From: Oppiella nova
Taxonomy: Eukaryota > Arthropoda > Arachnida > Sarcoptiformes > Oppiidae
DNA length: 55,246 nucleotides
Direction of reading: 5' to 3'
Assembly (NCBI GenBank): GCA_905397405.1
Contig: CAJPVJ010000039.1
Location: forward strand, 1-55,246
Below are positions 35,958 to 48,494 of the stretch, piece after piece. The position numbers were made by a program, and so were the translations under genes. Under the pieces are notes generated by a model. That model saw only the letters and a program-made list of their open reading frames with translations, searched no databases and was not told the origin of the DNA. Within the stretch, counting starts at the first letter, position 1; every line of letters begins with the position of its first letter.

Positions 35958-37369
35958 ATTAGAGCAAAAATACTAGAAATGCTTTTGAAAATATAATTTA
36001 TAACATTTTACTCTCACATCTATTTCTGTAGCATTTTTATGGCCTAATCTTTTCTCATCTAATGATTAACTGTTTTAATGACAAACTCTTAGATATTTAT
36101 ATATGAAATGAATTTTTCACAACCGTTTGCATTGAATGCCGGCATTAATGACAGACACAAAAACGGAAATATTATTCGCAAAACAAAAATTATATTATAT
36201 TTATTATATTAATGTCACAAATAGTGCGGCGATAGAGTTGTATAATATATTGAATTCTTTGTTATGCCATTAGCACCGGCAGTCTAGTAGGTCTGGTAGT
36301 AGTGACTTGGATTCAGGTGTGGCTTTCCTATTCATACTTATTCGCAGATATCTATTGTATTTGTTATGCATTTTTGCCATCATTTCTATTACTATCGATC
36401 GATATCTCGCACAATAGGCTATAACTGTATTACACTTTTATTATGTGTGCTTTCAAAACATAAAATAAACTTTTATTATATTAGTATATTTTTTTATGCG
36501 CTATATTTTGGTTCAAAACTTTTTTTGATAGAATTTAAGCAATAAATCATTGAAACGAATATTCAATCATAATATCAACTGATTTTGTTTATATAGATAA
36601 CAGATTTTAAATGCACTGTAATATGGAGTGTATTTATGAAAATGTTTATATCCATCAAAAATATCGTTAGTATATGAGGCAAAAGGAGATTATAATATAT
36701 AGTAAAAAATAATATGTTGTATCAATTGTTATGAATATTTAATTAATGTTTGCCAACCAATTTTGACACATTAAGGCATAGGTAGCGCCGTTGGTGGCCA
36801 GTTAGCCCCGGCGCATACACACCGAGCTTAATATGGTTAGCTCCCTGTGCTCTCAATGACACGATTATAACAATCTGTTATCAAACTATGTTTTTATCAG
36901 AAAATATTTCTCATTTATTTATCGCTGACAGAAGTGGCCAATAGTTAGACAAATGAAATGTTATCTTTTATTTCACTTTTTATTCATTTGTGTCAAACAA
37001 TATATCCATTAATTTCTCCTATTTTTATGAGTTTACTATTAAAGGGAAAATTCTGTACACTTTTCTGCACAGAAATCAATCGGTATCTGAACTCCACATT
37101 CACTCACAAATGACAAAAATTATGATTAAAATATTAAAGAATTACATAATGAGAGCAAAGACAGACATTTATACATATTATATAAATTATTATATTGCAA
37201 AATATTCCATTAATGTAATTGAATTTTCAACTCAAATTCAACTTATCATTTATTTATGCGCAAAATTTTATGCACTTTTGTTATTGAATTCAGTTTTATT
37301 TTGTTTGATTGTATTTATTGAAATTTTGGTCTCTCTTTACCCGCAGACTTGGTTCACATAATTATAATA

Positions 37370-37475
37370 ATGATTGCAATCATCGGAAGATTGGTTTTAA
37401 CGATAATCGTTGCGATCGTTGTCTTCACGGATGGCATCCAATGCGCTGAACGCAGGATTGGATACAAACACGAGG
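37370..37475 (+). CDS. Ddr: Ddr exon 1 candidate: signal peptide
   Basis: ATG at 37370 follows a strong acceptor (TCTCTCTTTACCCGCAG, ends 37346) and a 23-nt leader. The 35 codons plus one base end in GAGG|GTATGT. Residues 1-25 form a classic signal peptide (hydrophobic core LVLTIIVAIVVF, then TDGIQC). Phase 1 fits the receptor's second exon at 53452, where G|AG completes a Glu codon. The exon itself is convincing; its assignment to Ddr rests on phase, strand and the absence of another recipient exon, and would require a 16-kb intron. It could be the first exon of a different gene if the scaffold is misjoined. Confidence 0.55.
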
Positions 37476-38359
37476 GTATGTCTTGAACGGCTTATTACAT
37501 ATCAATAATCAAAGTGTTTGATCGTAAATAAATAAATATATTTATGATATAAACATAAGAAACCCATTTACTATTGTAACTAATAATATGACCAACACTT
37601 ACGGTCGTAACTTTTATGGTGTATTCAAGTTTCATACATTGTTTTTCTTGATGATATACACTGTGTTATTATATAACTGTATATCAATACGTTTAGCATT
37701 TATGTAAATCAACAAAATTGCTTTCGTATGCAATTCCCTGCCATTAATTCATATGAGTTCAGCAAAAAACTCTATCATTGATTCCTATCATTTATTTAAG
37801 TAATTTTCTTAAGAAAAAATACTAGAGATATAGAAATTTTCGCTCAAACGCTCAACATTTGGTTTTTATTTTATTTATTTATTTTCGTTTCACATTTTTA
37901 GAGATATATATATATTTTAGACGTTTTTGCAATTGATTTCAACTCAAAGTTCAGGAAAAAAGTTTTAAGTGAGAGTTAAGGCAAACATTTTTGCTGTATT
38001 ACTATTATGGGGTTTATCAATGAAAGTGTATATAAAATGTGAAAAATAAGTCAAAAACATGTGAAGAATAAATCGATTTCTGTGTTTGAAAAATCCAAAT
38101 AACAGGACATTTCTTTGTTGTATCACAAAAAGGGAAGTAATTTATTGTTATAAAAACATAAGAACCAAATGCTTGCCACTATAAAGTGAATACATTTGTA
38201 TTGATAACCGATTTTGAGGTTAAATCCGAAAGGAAAAACAATTTTGTGGATTCAATGAAACACTTACACTAACAAAATATAACAAAAATACATGACTTTA
38301 TTTAATAAAATTTGTAAAAAGGCTAACCTTTTGTTGTTATTAGAGTTTATATTACACTT

Positions 38360-38360
<1 letters not shown>

Positions 38361-38399
<39 letters not shown>

Positions 38400-38408
38400 G
38401 TCTCTCTA

Positions 38409-38447
<39 letters not shown>

Positions 38448-38489
38448 GTCTGTCTCTCTATCTCTCTATCTCTCTCTCTCTCTCTCTCT
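38361..38489 (+). repeat. Compound (CT)n/(CTGT)n/(CTAT)n microsatellite
   Basis: 129 bp, the longest simple repeat here, with two similar blocks of CT separated by GTCTGTCTC and TATCTATC variants. Both strands give long meaningless frames of Ser/Leu or Arg/Glu. Confidence 0.95.
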
Positions 38490-38887
38490 AACATAAGTTT
38501 CACGTTTAATATAATGTCTTCTTAGGGTTCTTCTCGTAAAATAAAATAAAAATAGTATTAATGAAAGAAGTTTTCGGAGCCCAAAGCCATTCTGATTATT
38601 GTTAAGCCTTTTGTTGAGTACAGAAGTTCTTTATATTCTTATATAAAACTTATTGTGTGCTTATTGTTAGAGATGGGAATTATAGCCCAGAAATAAAGAC
38701 CAGTCGCCAAATCGGGCGTTAAATATCGATAATCAATACCAATAATATCAGCAAAAAATGGGAATCAACACAAGCCATACGAGAAAATCCTATTTCTGTC
38801 CATTATTTCGATGCAATAGAATCAAGAAAATTAAATTATTGTTTTGTTTTCCAGTATAACAACAACACTAGCACTCAGTGTATTGCC

Positions 38888-39935
38888 TATTATACCCGAT
38901 AGACATGAGGGGCTCTACTATGAGAGCCATACATCTCAATGGCTTATTGGCTCATGAGATGAGTAATTAGTATAGAATTGAAAAAATGGCAAAAATTTTC
39001 AGTTAGAAAAAAGTCAACCTAAATAGAGATAACTAATTAATGAATTGTCAGTTTATTTTGCTACAGAATATTCTGTTGAGTTGAGTATAGCTAAAGGCTA
39101 AGTGAAAATGAAAATAGAGAATATTCTGTGTTTTTGTTTCACTAATTCCTGCATAAGTTTCTTAAAGTAATTTTGTTTTATGTTTTAAATCTGATAAATA
39201 GTATTATATTATTATAGTATGTGTGTGCAAAATGTAATCTTTTTATTTTGCTTTTATTTATATTCTCTCTGTTTTTCCTTTTTATCTGTGTTTTTCTGCT
39301 CAAGACTTTTTGTGCGGAAATTAATGTTTTTAGCTCTGAATGTGTAACACATATACAGACAGATATATTCTGTACGTACGATGTATTGCTATTCTCCAGT
39401 AATAGATATTATACCCGATAGACATGAGGGGCTCTACTATGAGAGCCATACATCTCAATGGCTTATTGGCTCATGAGATGAGTAATTAGTATAGAATTGA
39501 AAAAATGGCAAAAATTTTCAGTTAGAAAAAAGTGAACCTAAATAGAGATAACTAATTAATGAATTGTCAGTTTATTTTGCTACAGAATATTCTGTTGAGT
39601 TCACGGTATAGCTAAAGGCTAAGTGAAAATGAAAATAGAGAATATTCTGTGTTTTTGTTTCACTAATTCCTGCATAAGTTTCTTAAAGTAATTTTGTTTT
39701 ATGTTTTAAATCTGATAAATAGTATTAATATTATATTATAGTATGTGTGTGCAAAATGTAATCTTTTTATTTTGCTTTTATTTATATTCTCTCTGTTTTT
39801 CCTTTTTTATCTGTGTTTTTCTGCTCAAGACTTTTTGTGCGGAAATTAATGTTTTTAGCTCTGAATGTGTAACACATATACAGACAGATATATTCTGTAC
39901 GTACGATGTATTGCTATTCTCCAGTAATAGAGTAT
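38888..39935. repeat. 519-bp head-to-tail duplication (allelic-bubble type)
   Basis: Copy 1 starts at 38888 and copy 2 at 39407. The first difference is C 39015 versus G, so the leading identity is exactly 127 bp. Other differences are GTTGAGTATAG versus GTTCACGGTATAG and an ATT indel. Twin frames at 39221 and 39743 are by-products. Confidence 0.9.
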
Positions 39936-40258
39936 AAAAAACTTTGTGTCAGTCGTGAGTCTCGTATCGCTTTTGTTTTTGGCAAAGAGAGTGATGCCTT
40001 TCCAATGTTTCCCTTTCCCAATACAGTACTGTACACACAAATATACACAAAATTTTTAGGATTGCATTAACTTTAGAGTTAAGAAATCGAAACTAAGAGA
40101 AAGAGAAATAACTCTAAAATATATCGAAAAAAATCTGACGTTTAAGGAGATTGTGTTTATAGTCTTGACTGTGATGTCGATCTTCAATGTAAATCTGCTT
40201 TTATTGTTTTGTTGAAAAACTTAAAACTTATACACCAATGGATTTACTTTATATTGTG

Positions 40259-40265
40259 CTCTCTC

Positions 40266-40297
<32 letters not shown>

Positions 40298-40302
40298 GCT
40301 CT
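40259..40302 (+). repeat. (CT)n microsatellite with CG interruptions
   Basis: 44 bp with two TCGC units. Its right flank starts an inverted repeat (next entry). Confidence 0.95.
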
Positions 40303-40377
40303 AAAAACAGTTGCAAACGTTTTGCCGGAAAAACAGGTCAATGAGAGAAAGGAAAGGGCTTTTGAATAACAAATTAG

Positions 40378-40383
<6 letters not shown>

Positions 40384-40412
<29 letters not shown>
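40384..40412 (+). repeat. (CT)n microsatellite
   Basis: 29-bp pure run. Confidence 0.95.
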
Positions 40413-40415
<3 letters not shown>

Positions 40416-41084
40416 ACTTGAAACACTAAGACGCGAATCCAATACTCTTATATTGTGAACACAAGAATCCAACGAATATTTGAAAAGAAAAGCTGAAAAA
40501 CTAATTTATTTTGTCAGTAGAAAAAATAAAAGGAGAAACTAGAAATTGTTTTTATATACTTTGATAGTATAAAGTGTTTGCTTTGGAGTAATTGATAAGT
40601 TTTTCTAATGTTGGCAATGGATGTGCACAGAGTAGAGGACACGACATACAAACACAGAAATTGTAATCAATTTCTCAATTTTCTTTTTTTCCTCAATAAT
40701 GTTTAGCCATTTTTGAGGTTCATTTGTAGAGTAAGTATATTATTTAAGTGATATCACGGATTGCAATAAAATGTCATTTTTCTTAGCGCTTCTCGCAATC
40801 AATACGGGTATCGAAAACATATACGAAAGGCATACAAAAGGCAGTATATTTTCGCTCAGTCTGTCCCCTCCCAGTGCATGAATTGGCTCATTACCCGTTC
40901 AGACTAACTATTGAAGACACCATTCATAACACTACTTGACATCGCCATCGATGGCATCTCTCCACTTATTCTCTCTTTTTTATCTGTATTTCCTATTTTA
41001 TGCTTAGTTTGAAATATCGAGTTCATAGCCATAGCCACAGCTGTTAACATATTTTGCCCGAAATTATTAGTTGTGGTGTCAGTG

Positions 41085-41087
<3 letters not shown>

Positions 41088-41119
<32 letters not shown>
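41088..41119 (+). repeat. (GA)n microsatellite
   Basis: 32-bp pure run; right flank shared with the tract at 41684. Confidence 0.95.
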
Positions 41120-41121
<2 letters not shown>

Positions 41122-41679
41122 AAACACTCGTTAAAGTGAACACTTTTTTCTTCACTAATTTTCTTATTCTCCTTCATTTGCTAAATATTTTCTTTAATGA
41201 TCTCTCAAAATATAATTAGACCCTCTTTTTTGCTGTATTTTATTTTTTACTTACATATAGCGTTTCGCACAAACACTTCAAAACAGAGCATAATTTATAA
41301 GAGTTTTGTGATAAATAAAAATGTGATTTTATATTTCCTAAACTTATGCAAAATAGTTTGGCGTTTCTAAGAAACTCAGTATTTTTGGTTTCAAAATGTG
41401 TGTATTTTTTGTCACTAATATGTGTTGTATTTTTTGCATATTATGAACGATTTTCTTGTCGACTGCAAAAAAAAGTCACTGCAATTGAGACAACAGTTTT
41501 GTCCTCAAATTACTATCAAATATGACTACAATTCTTGTTGTTTGCGAATCAAACATAATTTGAATAATTATATGCAAAAATGAGTGCACAGTTTGAACCG
41601 CAATCTATAGCTTCTCCCTCTCCTTAGATTTTTTCTTTGGGTTAAATTATTCACGAATTTTAAAAGTTTAAGAATAATT

Positions 41680-41683
<4 letters not shown>

Positions 41684-41720
<37 letters not shown>
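41684..41720 (+). repeat. (GA)n microsatellite
   Basis: 37-bp pure run. Confidence 0.95.
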
Positions 41721-41722
<2 letters not shown>

Positions 41723-41790
41723 AAACACTCGTTAAAGTGAACACTTTTTTCTTCACTAAAGAAAAATATTCACAGAAATTGTTTGACTCG

Positions 41791-41825
<35 letters not shown>
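41791..41825 (+). repeat. (GA)n microsatellite
   Basis: 35 bp with one AAA break; left flank shared with the tract at 42220. Confidence 0.95.
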
Positions 41826-42216
41826 TTTGTGTGGGTTTTGAAATAATAGCGAATATGAATGAGAAGCTAAAGAATAGATTTATATTTTTTCTTAGCGTAA
41901 GTTTTCATTAAAAAATGTTTGGGAGTCAACACACAAAAGGCAGACAACTTTAAGAGTGAAAATGTGTTATAAGTTTTTAAAAAACACAATGAAATACATA
42001 TACAGCACATGGAGTGAGTCTCCCAGTGCTCTCTCAGTCGAGTGCACTCTAAAGACAATGCATATAAGCCGTGAAGGAATGCATTTTGGGATGTCTTGCG
42101 AACAGAGGTTTTAATAAAGCGAATCCAATCCATACATCCGTCACAACTGACTGTATTTCCTTCTCAACCGATGCGAAGACGTTATGAAAGAAAAATATTC
42201 ACAGAAATTGTTTGAC

Positions 42217-42219
<3 letters not shown>

Positions 42220-42269
<50 letters not shown>

Positions 42270-42270
42270 C

Positions 42271-42301
<31 letters not shown>
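42220..42301 (+). repeat. (GA)n microsatellite
   Basis: 82 bp with GATAG and GACATAG interruptions. Confidence 0.95.
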
Positions 42302-42308
<7 letters not shown>

Positions 42309-43913
42309 CTAATTTGTTATTCAAAAGCCCTTTCCTTTCTCTCATTGACCTGTTTTTCCGGCAAAACGTTTGCAACTGTTTTGCGGATTTTGTTTTAATG
42401 AATATATTATGCGTTTGGAAATATTTATCGAAAGTTTTATCTTATTTATGAAATTACTATCAAATTAGCGGAGAATTAATGGAAATTAATTAGCGATAAG
42501 AAGTAATGGAAAAAACAGTCTCCCATTCCGTACACACGCTCTCTCCCTCTCCCCCTCCCTATCCATGCCTTTAATGAGAGTTTCGTTTGGATTAATGACC
42601 AAAAAAAGAGTTTTATTTTTTTAGTTGCCATCAAAAATTCATGAAATATATAAATCATTTCTTCCATATATTCTGTTCTGTTATTTCTATTGTACGACAT
42701 GTTTATGGCGTAAAAGCACTGCAAAAGTCATAAGTAGTGGTAATGATAGAGATTTTTGCACTGAATTTATGGAATGCGAGTCAGAATGAGGAGACAAATC
42801 AAAGGCCAGGGATGTTGTGAGCGAAAGGCTATACACAGAAATATTTGGTAGCCTCGCGTGAGATGTCGTATAAAAAGCAATATTATTTTGGAGAACAATA
42901 AACGCTAAGGAGTTATGGGGTATAGTAGGAGTAAATCAGTTGAGTATCACGGCATCCATGTGCGGCTTAATATCCAGGCGCTGGTGATTGTGATGGTGTA
43001 TGGCTATTGTGAGCCACATATAAGTTATTGTTTTGCTGTACACCAGAGAGGATATGTACCGGCAATAAGAAGTACACAATACGAGTGCAGATCCGCCAGA
43101 AATATCAAAGGAAAGCCAAAAAGACAGCCAATAGTGTTGTTGTGACTAAATCTCTGCTCCAAATGCTTTCCGCGCCATTAGTTTCGCCAAAAGAAAAGAG
43201 TGGAAAGAAAATGAGAAAAATTGGAGAAATATTTTTTCGTAGATGTGGTCGAAAGTGGACTAAAAAATTATAAGATGTGTTGCAGTGAGAGGCGAAAAAT
43301 ATATGGAGAAGTTGTGTATAAAAACATGGAGTTGTTTGTGAGTGGCGTCGGGGTTGTGGGCAACAGAAGGCAATCATATTAGCTGTTTATAAATCTTAAT
43401 GACATGTCATTTAATACGTTTATATAATAAAAGTGTTTCCCAAACAGTAAAACTAGTGATCAACAGATGATCTTATTTTTAGGGACTAATTGTTTGCTTT
43501 GAATGCGTTTTTTATTACGTGAATAAGAGTCAAAACTGTATTTCATTGGAATTTTAAAGTGATTTTTAGATTTTATTATTTTCTGTAATTATTGTGTATT
43601 TCTTATGCGAATACTGTGTGTGTTGTTGAATACACTACTGTTTTAAAAGTTTTTAGCGACGGTTTACGACTCAATCCCTGAAACGACTCGAGACACTAAA
43701 CGCCAAATAAGATATGAATGTTATCTACAGTTCAAGCAAATGAATTTCCAAACGTTTAGTATTTCTGTTTTGTGTAAAACTTGAGCTGAAAATTTTGAAA
43801 GCTATTCATAGAGACGTTTTCAGAGTTCTTATCGTAAAATATTGTAAAAGTAGTGTTTGAGTCAAATTGGGTTTCCTTAGGAGAGAGACAGAGAGTCAAG
43901 AGATATGGAGTGC

Positions 43914-43953
43914 GAGAGAGAGAGAGAGAGAAAGACTCTCTCTCTCTCTCTCT
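43914..43953 (+). repeat. (GA)n joined to (CT)n
   Basis: About 20 bp of GA followed directly by about 19 bp of CT, so the block is self-complementary and could fold on itself. Confidence 0.9.
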
Positions 43954-44619
43954 TTATTTATTTGGGAGAAGAGAGCGTTTAAAATGTGTTTAGATTTGCC
44001 AAAAGCCATGTTTATGGGCTGTTGGTGTCCATCGCAATGCCTTTTTCCACATCAGCGATGAAAATCTCTTTCGGCTCTCAAAAGCCGTTTCAATCCATAC
44101 TTAAGTTAAGTCAAAGTGAACTCATTTGCCAAAACACCCAACAATTCATGTCATGTCACACCCGTAGCCCTCTATAGCCCTCCATATCCTTCCTCTCATA
44201 TATTATACTATTGCCAACAAATGCATTACTCTTTTGGCGATGGCATCACATAAATTGTTTTCCTCACAAAATCTAATATATAAAAAAAGTAGTATTAATA
44301 AAGTGATGGCAAAACGATCCTGTTTTCCAGGAATGTATTTGAATCTTATTTTCAATTTCAAGAATTGTCTGAATTTTTACTTCAATTTGTGCCTAAAAAC
44401 GGAGAAATTAATTACATTTTGAGTGAAGATTTCTCTCGACTCTCGTCGACAATATTGCAATCACTTCAACACATATATAGTAAGACTCTTATATACAATA
44501 TCTTTGGACTTATTTTTTGTGTGTCTCATGCGTTGCAAAACATGCGTTCAAATGCTTATAAATGATGCGACACTTGAAGCTCAGAGAGTATTGCATTTCC
44601 CCTCAAAAAACCATCTCTT

Positions 44620-44621
<2 letters not shown>

Positions 44622-44658
<37 letters not shown>
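44622..44658 (+). repeat. (CT)n microsatellite
   Basis: 37-bp pure run. Confidence 0.95.
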
Positions 44659-44663
<5 letters not shown>

Positions 44664-45005
44664 GTATGTTAGCGTCAGTCACTCAAAGGAATGGCTTATC
44701 CCTCCCAACACAACAAAACAGAGTATTTTATTAACTTTTATCTCATTTAAAACTGAGCTCATATTGCACTCCACGCTATATTAGACTGCATTTTAGTCTT
44801 TAAACAGCACTTGAACTCCTGAACACCACTACCACTGCCTGTTGTGTTGTCCCTAAACTCAGCTCTAAATTAGTCTCATCTTATATAACACACACTAATC
44901 CCATATTGACTTTTCAATACATACTCTCTGAAGGATGGCATAGGCATAGGATATTGAATTACTTAATATTTACTAAATTACTCGACCCTCAAGAACATCT
45001 GAATT

Positions 45006-45008
<3 letters not shown>

Positions 45009-45040
<32 letters not shown>
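45009..45040 (+). repeat. (CT)n microsatellite
   Basis: 32-bp pure run. Confidence 0.95.
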
Positions 45041-45043
<3 letters not shown>

Positions 45044-46415
45044 ACTAATACACTGTTTTTATTTGTGATACAATTTATTCTGATGTTTAGAATTCATTAT
45101 GAAATCTCTTTCATTACTCTTTTTCTGTTCAATGTTTTTTAGGCTTAAAATTGCGAATATATTTCTGTTATTTCATTTTATTTCTGTGACTCGTTTTAAA
45201 ACCTAATGATTGCAACAAAAATGTGTTCAATAGTGTTATCGCTTTACTATTATTATATTTTATTCACTACTCTTTTTCTATTAACTTAACTCGAGTTTTC
45301 TTTTCTCTTTTTTATAGCGAAATATCTGTTAGTATTGAGAGAAATAAAAATCTATACTTAAGAGTAAGAACTTCTGAGACACGACTTCACTATTTTTTTT
45401 ATTTTATTTAGTAATTTAATTTAATTTAAAAGTTTAGATCTAATGGCGAACATAGACTCCGAGTTGTAGTTTAAAACTAATGCCCATTCAATGAGAAGTT
45501 TGCGCTCATTGTTCACTATTAGACATAAAGTGCTGTTTTAGAGTCAATTCTCATCATTTCCTATTTTATATTGTTTTCTACATTTTATGGGAATATTCCT
45601 GAAATTATTAGTTATAATAACCAAAAACTTTGCAGTTTTAGTGAAATTAAAACCAGATTTAAGTTGAAATTTAAATAAAATATCAGTTCATCTCTAATGT
45701 TCACTACTATTAAGAAGGAGAGAGTGTATGTCATACGAGTGCAGGAATTCAATGAATACATGAATCTACTGTACATTTACTTCACTATTACTTATGACTA
45801 CAGAATCATACAATAGATGAGAGGCTTTTTAAATTGAATCGTCAATTGAGAGTCATTTTGAGAGTGAATGAGAATAATTCAAATGTTATTATCCCTTAAT
45901 TACACGACTTTTTGCTACTATACAGTAGATATTTGCCCAAAACCATAGCTCCCACTTTGTATAATAACAACAACCACTACCCCATTGCGCGTATATATTA
46001 TATTCTCGGATCAATCATTCATTTGCATTGCATTTCATAGCAATGTATCGCATATTATATATGCAATTAATGTTTGAATACGTGACCAATTAATGCATTT
46101 TGGATACCAATGCTCTGATTATTCCACACATTAGTGTACAGTATATAAAAACAATACACTCTTCAGCTCTGCTCCACTAATATTTCATTTCATTTCGCAT
46201 TATTATGTATTATTTAGTGCTATTTGTGGCCTAAAACTCCTGAGTCTCGTAATGAATGAAAGATTCAAATGAGAGGACAGAATGTTCTTAACCATTATAA
46301 CCATTTTCATTATTATCATTATTATTATATTTTTTCAATTTCTCTCTAAATATTTCTCATTTTAATAATTCTATTCAAATATTCTAGTCTTGTATTTGAG
46401 AGCATTTGAATATAA

Positions 46416-46453
46416 TCTCTCTCTCTCTCTCACTCTCTCTCTCTCTCTCTCTC
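46416..46453 (+). repeat. (CT)n microsatellite
   Basis: 38 bp with one CACT break. Confidence 0.95.
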
Positions 46454-46618
46454 AACTGTTTAATTGAGTTAAAAATTTGTAAGTAATGTCAGAGATTTAT
46501 TATTGTCAGTGTGTTTTATTATAAAGCACTAAACAGAGACGAAAAATATTTTAGTCTAATTTGATTTTAACAAATATAACAACATTTTTAAGTTGAAAAC
46601 TTTAAAAACTTTGCGGAG

Positions 46619-46975
46619 ATGTGGCTATTATTTATACTTTTGTTTTTGGGGGGAATTTCTGTGTTTGTAATGCAATACTCCACTCAATCGACGGCAATGT
46701 TCACGACATTAGACGCCTTCAAAACGTCTCTGAGATCTCTCGACATAAGCTGTAAAATAGAGGATAGCATTGAACTGTATGTGTCTTAGGGATTGAATGT
46801 CGCTCCTCATCGACATCACCAGTGGATCCGATTCTGTTGTGTAGATCACGTCACTCATCATTATGTGATACATGGGTTAGTTAATAGTGATCGCAAAGAC
46901 ACCAAAATAATTATTGTATCGATGCTTAAGATTAAGGCAAAACATATGAGACGGTATTTTAGTGGAAAACAATAG
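46619..46975 (+). CDS. Possible nested gene for a small secreted or membrane-anchored protein
   Basis: ATG at 46619 starts a signal-anchor-like segment (MWLLFILLFLGGISVFVMQY) and a protein-like frame of 56 codons to a TAG at 46787-46789. The same frame is open again for 61 codons to TAG at 46973-46975. A 42-nt intron (46781-46822, GTGTCT...CACCAG) would remove the TAG and give about 104 residues; a donor ACT|GTATGT at 46777 is stronger but then needs an exon I cannot place. A TATAAAG lies near 46520. It sits in Ddr intron 1 on the same strand. A lightly decayed pseudogene is equally possible. No family recognised. Confidence 0.35.
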
Positions 46976-47147
46976 GCATTCACTTTAGGAAATCCTTCAC
47001 TTTTTTGAAGCATTTGTTGTTTTTGTTTTATTTCTTATGCTTTGCTTTGCTTTTCTAAAAAAGAAAAATTGTTTTTCAAAAGTTATTTAAGATATTGAAT
47101 AACATAGTAGTGAGAGGTGAGAGAGGGTGAGTGAGTGAGTGAGTGTG

Positions 47148-47170
47148 TGAGAGAGAGAGAGAGAGAGAGA
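47148..47170 (+). repeat. (GA)n microsatellite preceded by (GTGA)n
   Basis: A short GTGA tetranucleotide run (47128-47147) grades into GA. Confidence 0.9.
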
Positions 47171-48494
47171 CTGGAAAGACATGAAAAATGTCACATTTAT
47201 ATTACAAACAGAATAAACTCGACTTATTTTGTCTTTAAATTTATTTTATTGAATCATTTGTTATTTTCCGTACGTTTTGATGCGAGTGACACACAAAAAA
47301 TACTTTTTCACCGATTTTTGTTGTTTTATTTTCATTTGTATGCGAATTCAATAAACAAAATCCCGAAATAAAGTGATTTTTATTTCCTAATCTTTCATTT
47401 GCTGTCATTTCATGTGTTATTCAAAACTGTTTTTGTCGTTTGGCTTATGTTTTCTCTCGCATCAGATATAGACTGCAAAACTGCACAAACAGATGCGCTT
47501 ATAGTATGTTATGAATAATTGTTTTGCATTTCAATTAATGCAAATGCATTTAATATATTCGCTAATTCTTGTGTGCCTTTGAAATGCAAACATAGTTTTC
47601 ATGGCATGAAATGAGCCCTAAATGTGTTGTGCCTTAGTTTATATGAGACACGTTAAGCTCAGCACCAAAAATCCGAGCATTTCTATTAAATTCAATTAAT
47701 TATAACAAATTGAATCAATAATAAGCATCTGTTTTATCAGTTCACTCGATGCCCTAAACTCTGTTCGCCATTAATGGGAATTGATTTAAATTTGTATAAA
47801 GTTTTTTGCACTCAATTCCTCGAAAATAAATTCAATCTTTGAATTTCATTGCATTTGCTTCGAGGCATTCAATACACATAATATGTTTTGTGTTTGACTT
47901 GTAGTTCACTTCGCGAAACGATAGCAAAGAATATTTGTGTTTTTCGATATGAATTTTGAGCTCAATTTGTTGTCTAAATGCAATAGTTTATGCCATATTT
48001 AATACTAATAAACAATATCTCGATTATTGAATTGAATTACCAGTGATCAATATGTTTATACCGGGCAATCTTACGACATTTACGATAACTCTTGATGTGA
48101 ACTCCCAATAAAACAGAGTTTATTTGCTTTTTTTGTAATGATATCTCTTTGCGCCTAATATATAAGGCATACAATAATTTGTCATTCAATTCACTCAATA
48201 AAAGCTCAGTTATGAGCACAAGAAATGAGGAGAAATTTTTCTTCATTGACTGCACACTTAAGTCTCTGAACTCTATTTGCAATGAATGGATGGCTTTTTA
48301 TTTATTATTCAGATTTTATTCCTGATTGTTGTTGAGACAGAAAATGCAAAAAACCATTATTTATAGTCTCTATATATAATATACCCGCGCATAAGATGTA
48401 TGTGCCGAAAGTGGCGTAACATAAGTGGTGGACATGTGGTTCTGGTATATCGCATATTATGGACTCCGATATGTATGTAATATACAATATATTG

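Larger units (their letters stand above)
34700..37346. other. Possible leader intron of Ddr; AT-rich, three CT/GA tracts
   Basis: Tracts at 34945-34980, 35270-35300 and 35923-35954. A 123-codon frame at 36990-37361 is Ile/Tyr/Leu-rich and spans a splice acceptor, so it is treated as chance. A short GC-rich island at 36779-36830 is unexplained. Confidence 0.35.
40302..42391. repeat. Inverted repeat, arms about 40304-40412 and 42280-42390
   Basis: The sequence from ACAGTTGCAAACGTTTTGCC through CAAATTAGAAATATTT to the CT tract at 40384-40412 recurs as its reverse complement after the GA tract at 42220-42301. Between the arms, two further GA-tract flanks are duplicated directly: GACAAAACACTCGTTAAAG (41118 and 41719) and ATTCACAGAAATTGTTTGAC (41767 and 42196). 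Confidence 0.85.

Noticed and set aside
36990-37361. 123-codon frame just before Ddr exon 1
   Set aside because: Ile/Tyr/Leu-rich AT noise that runs across a strong splice acceptor.
38264-38525. Long Ser/Leu and Arg/Glu frames on both strands
   Set aside because: Translations of the compound microsatellite; the same applies to all SLSLSL or ERERER frames in the window.
39221-39937. Twin frames with hydrophobic starts
   Set aside because: Product of the 519-bp duplication; AT-rich, no promoter or splice support.
42915-43273. Overlapping 76- and 81-codon frames downstream of a TATAAAAAG at 42869
   Set aside because: Two competing frames, neither with a recognisable domain; the lysine-rich one reflects composition. 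Not enough to call a gene.
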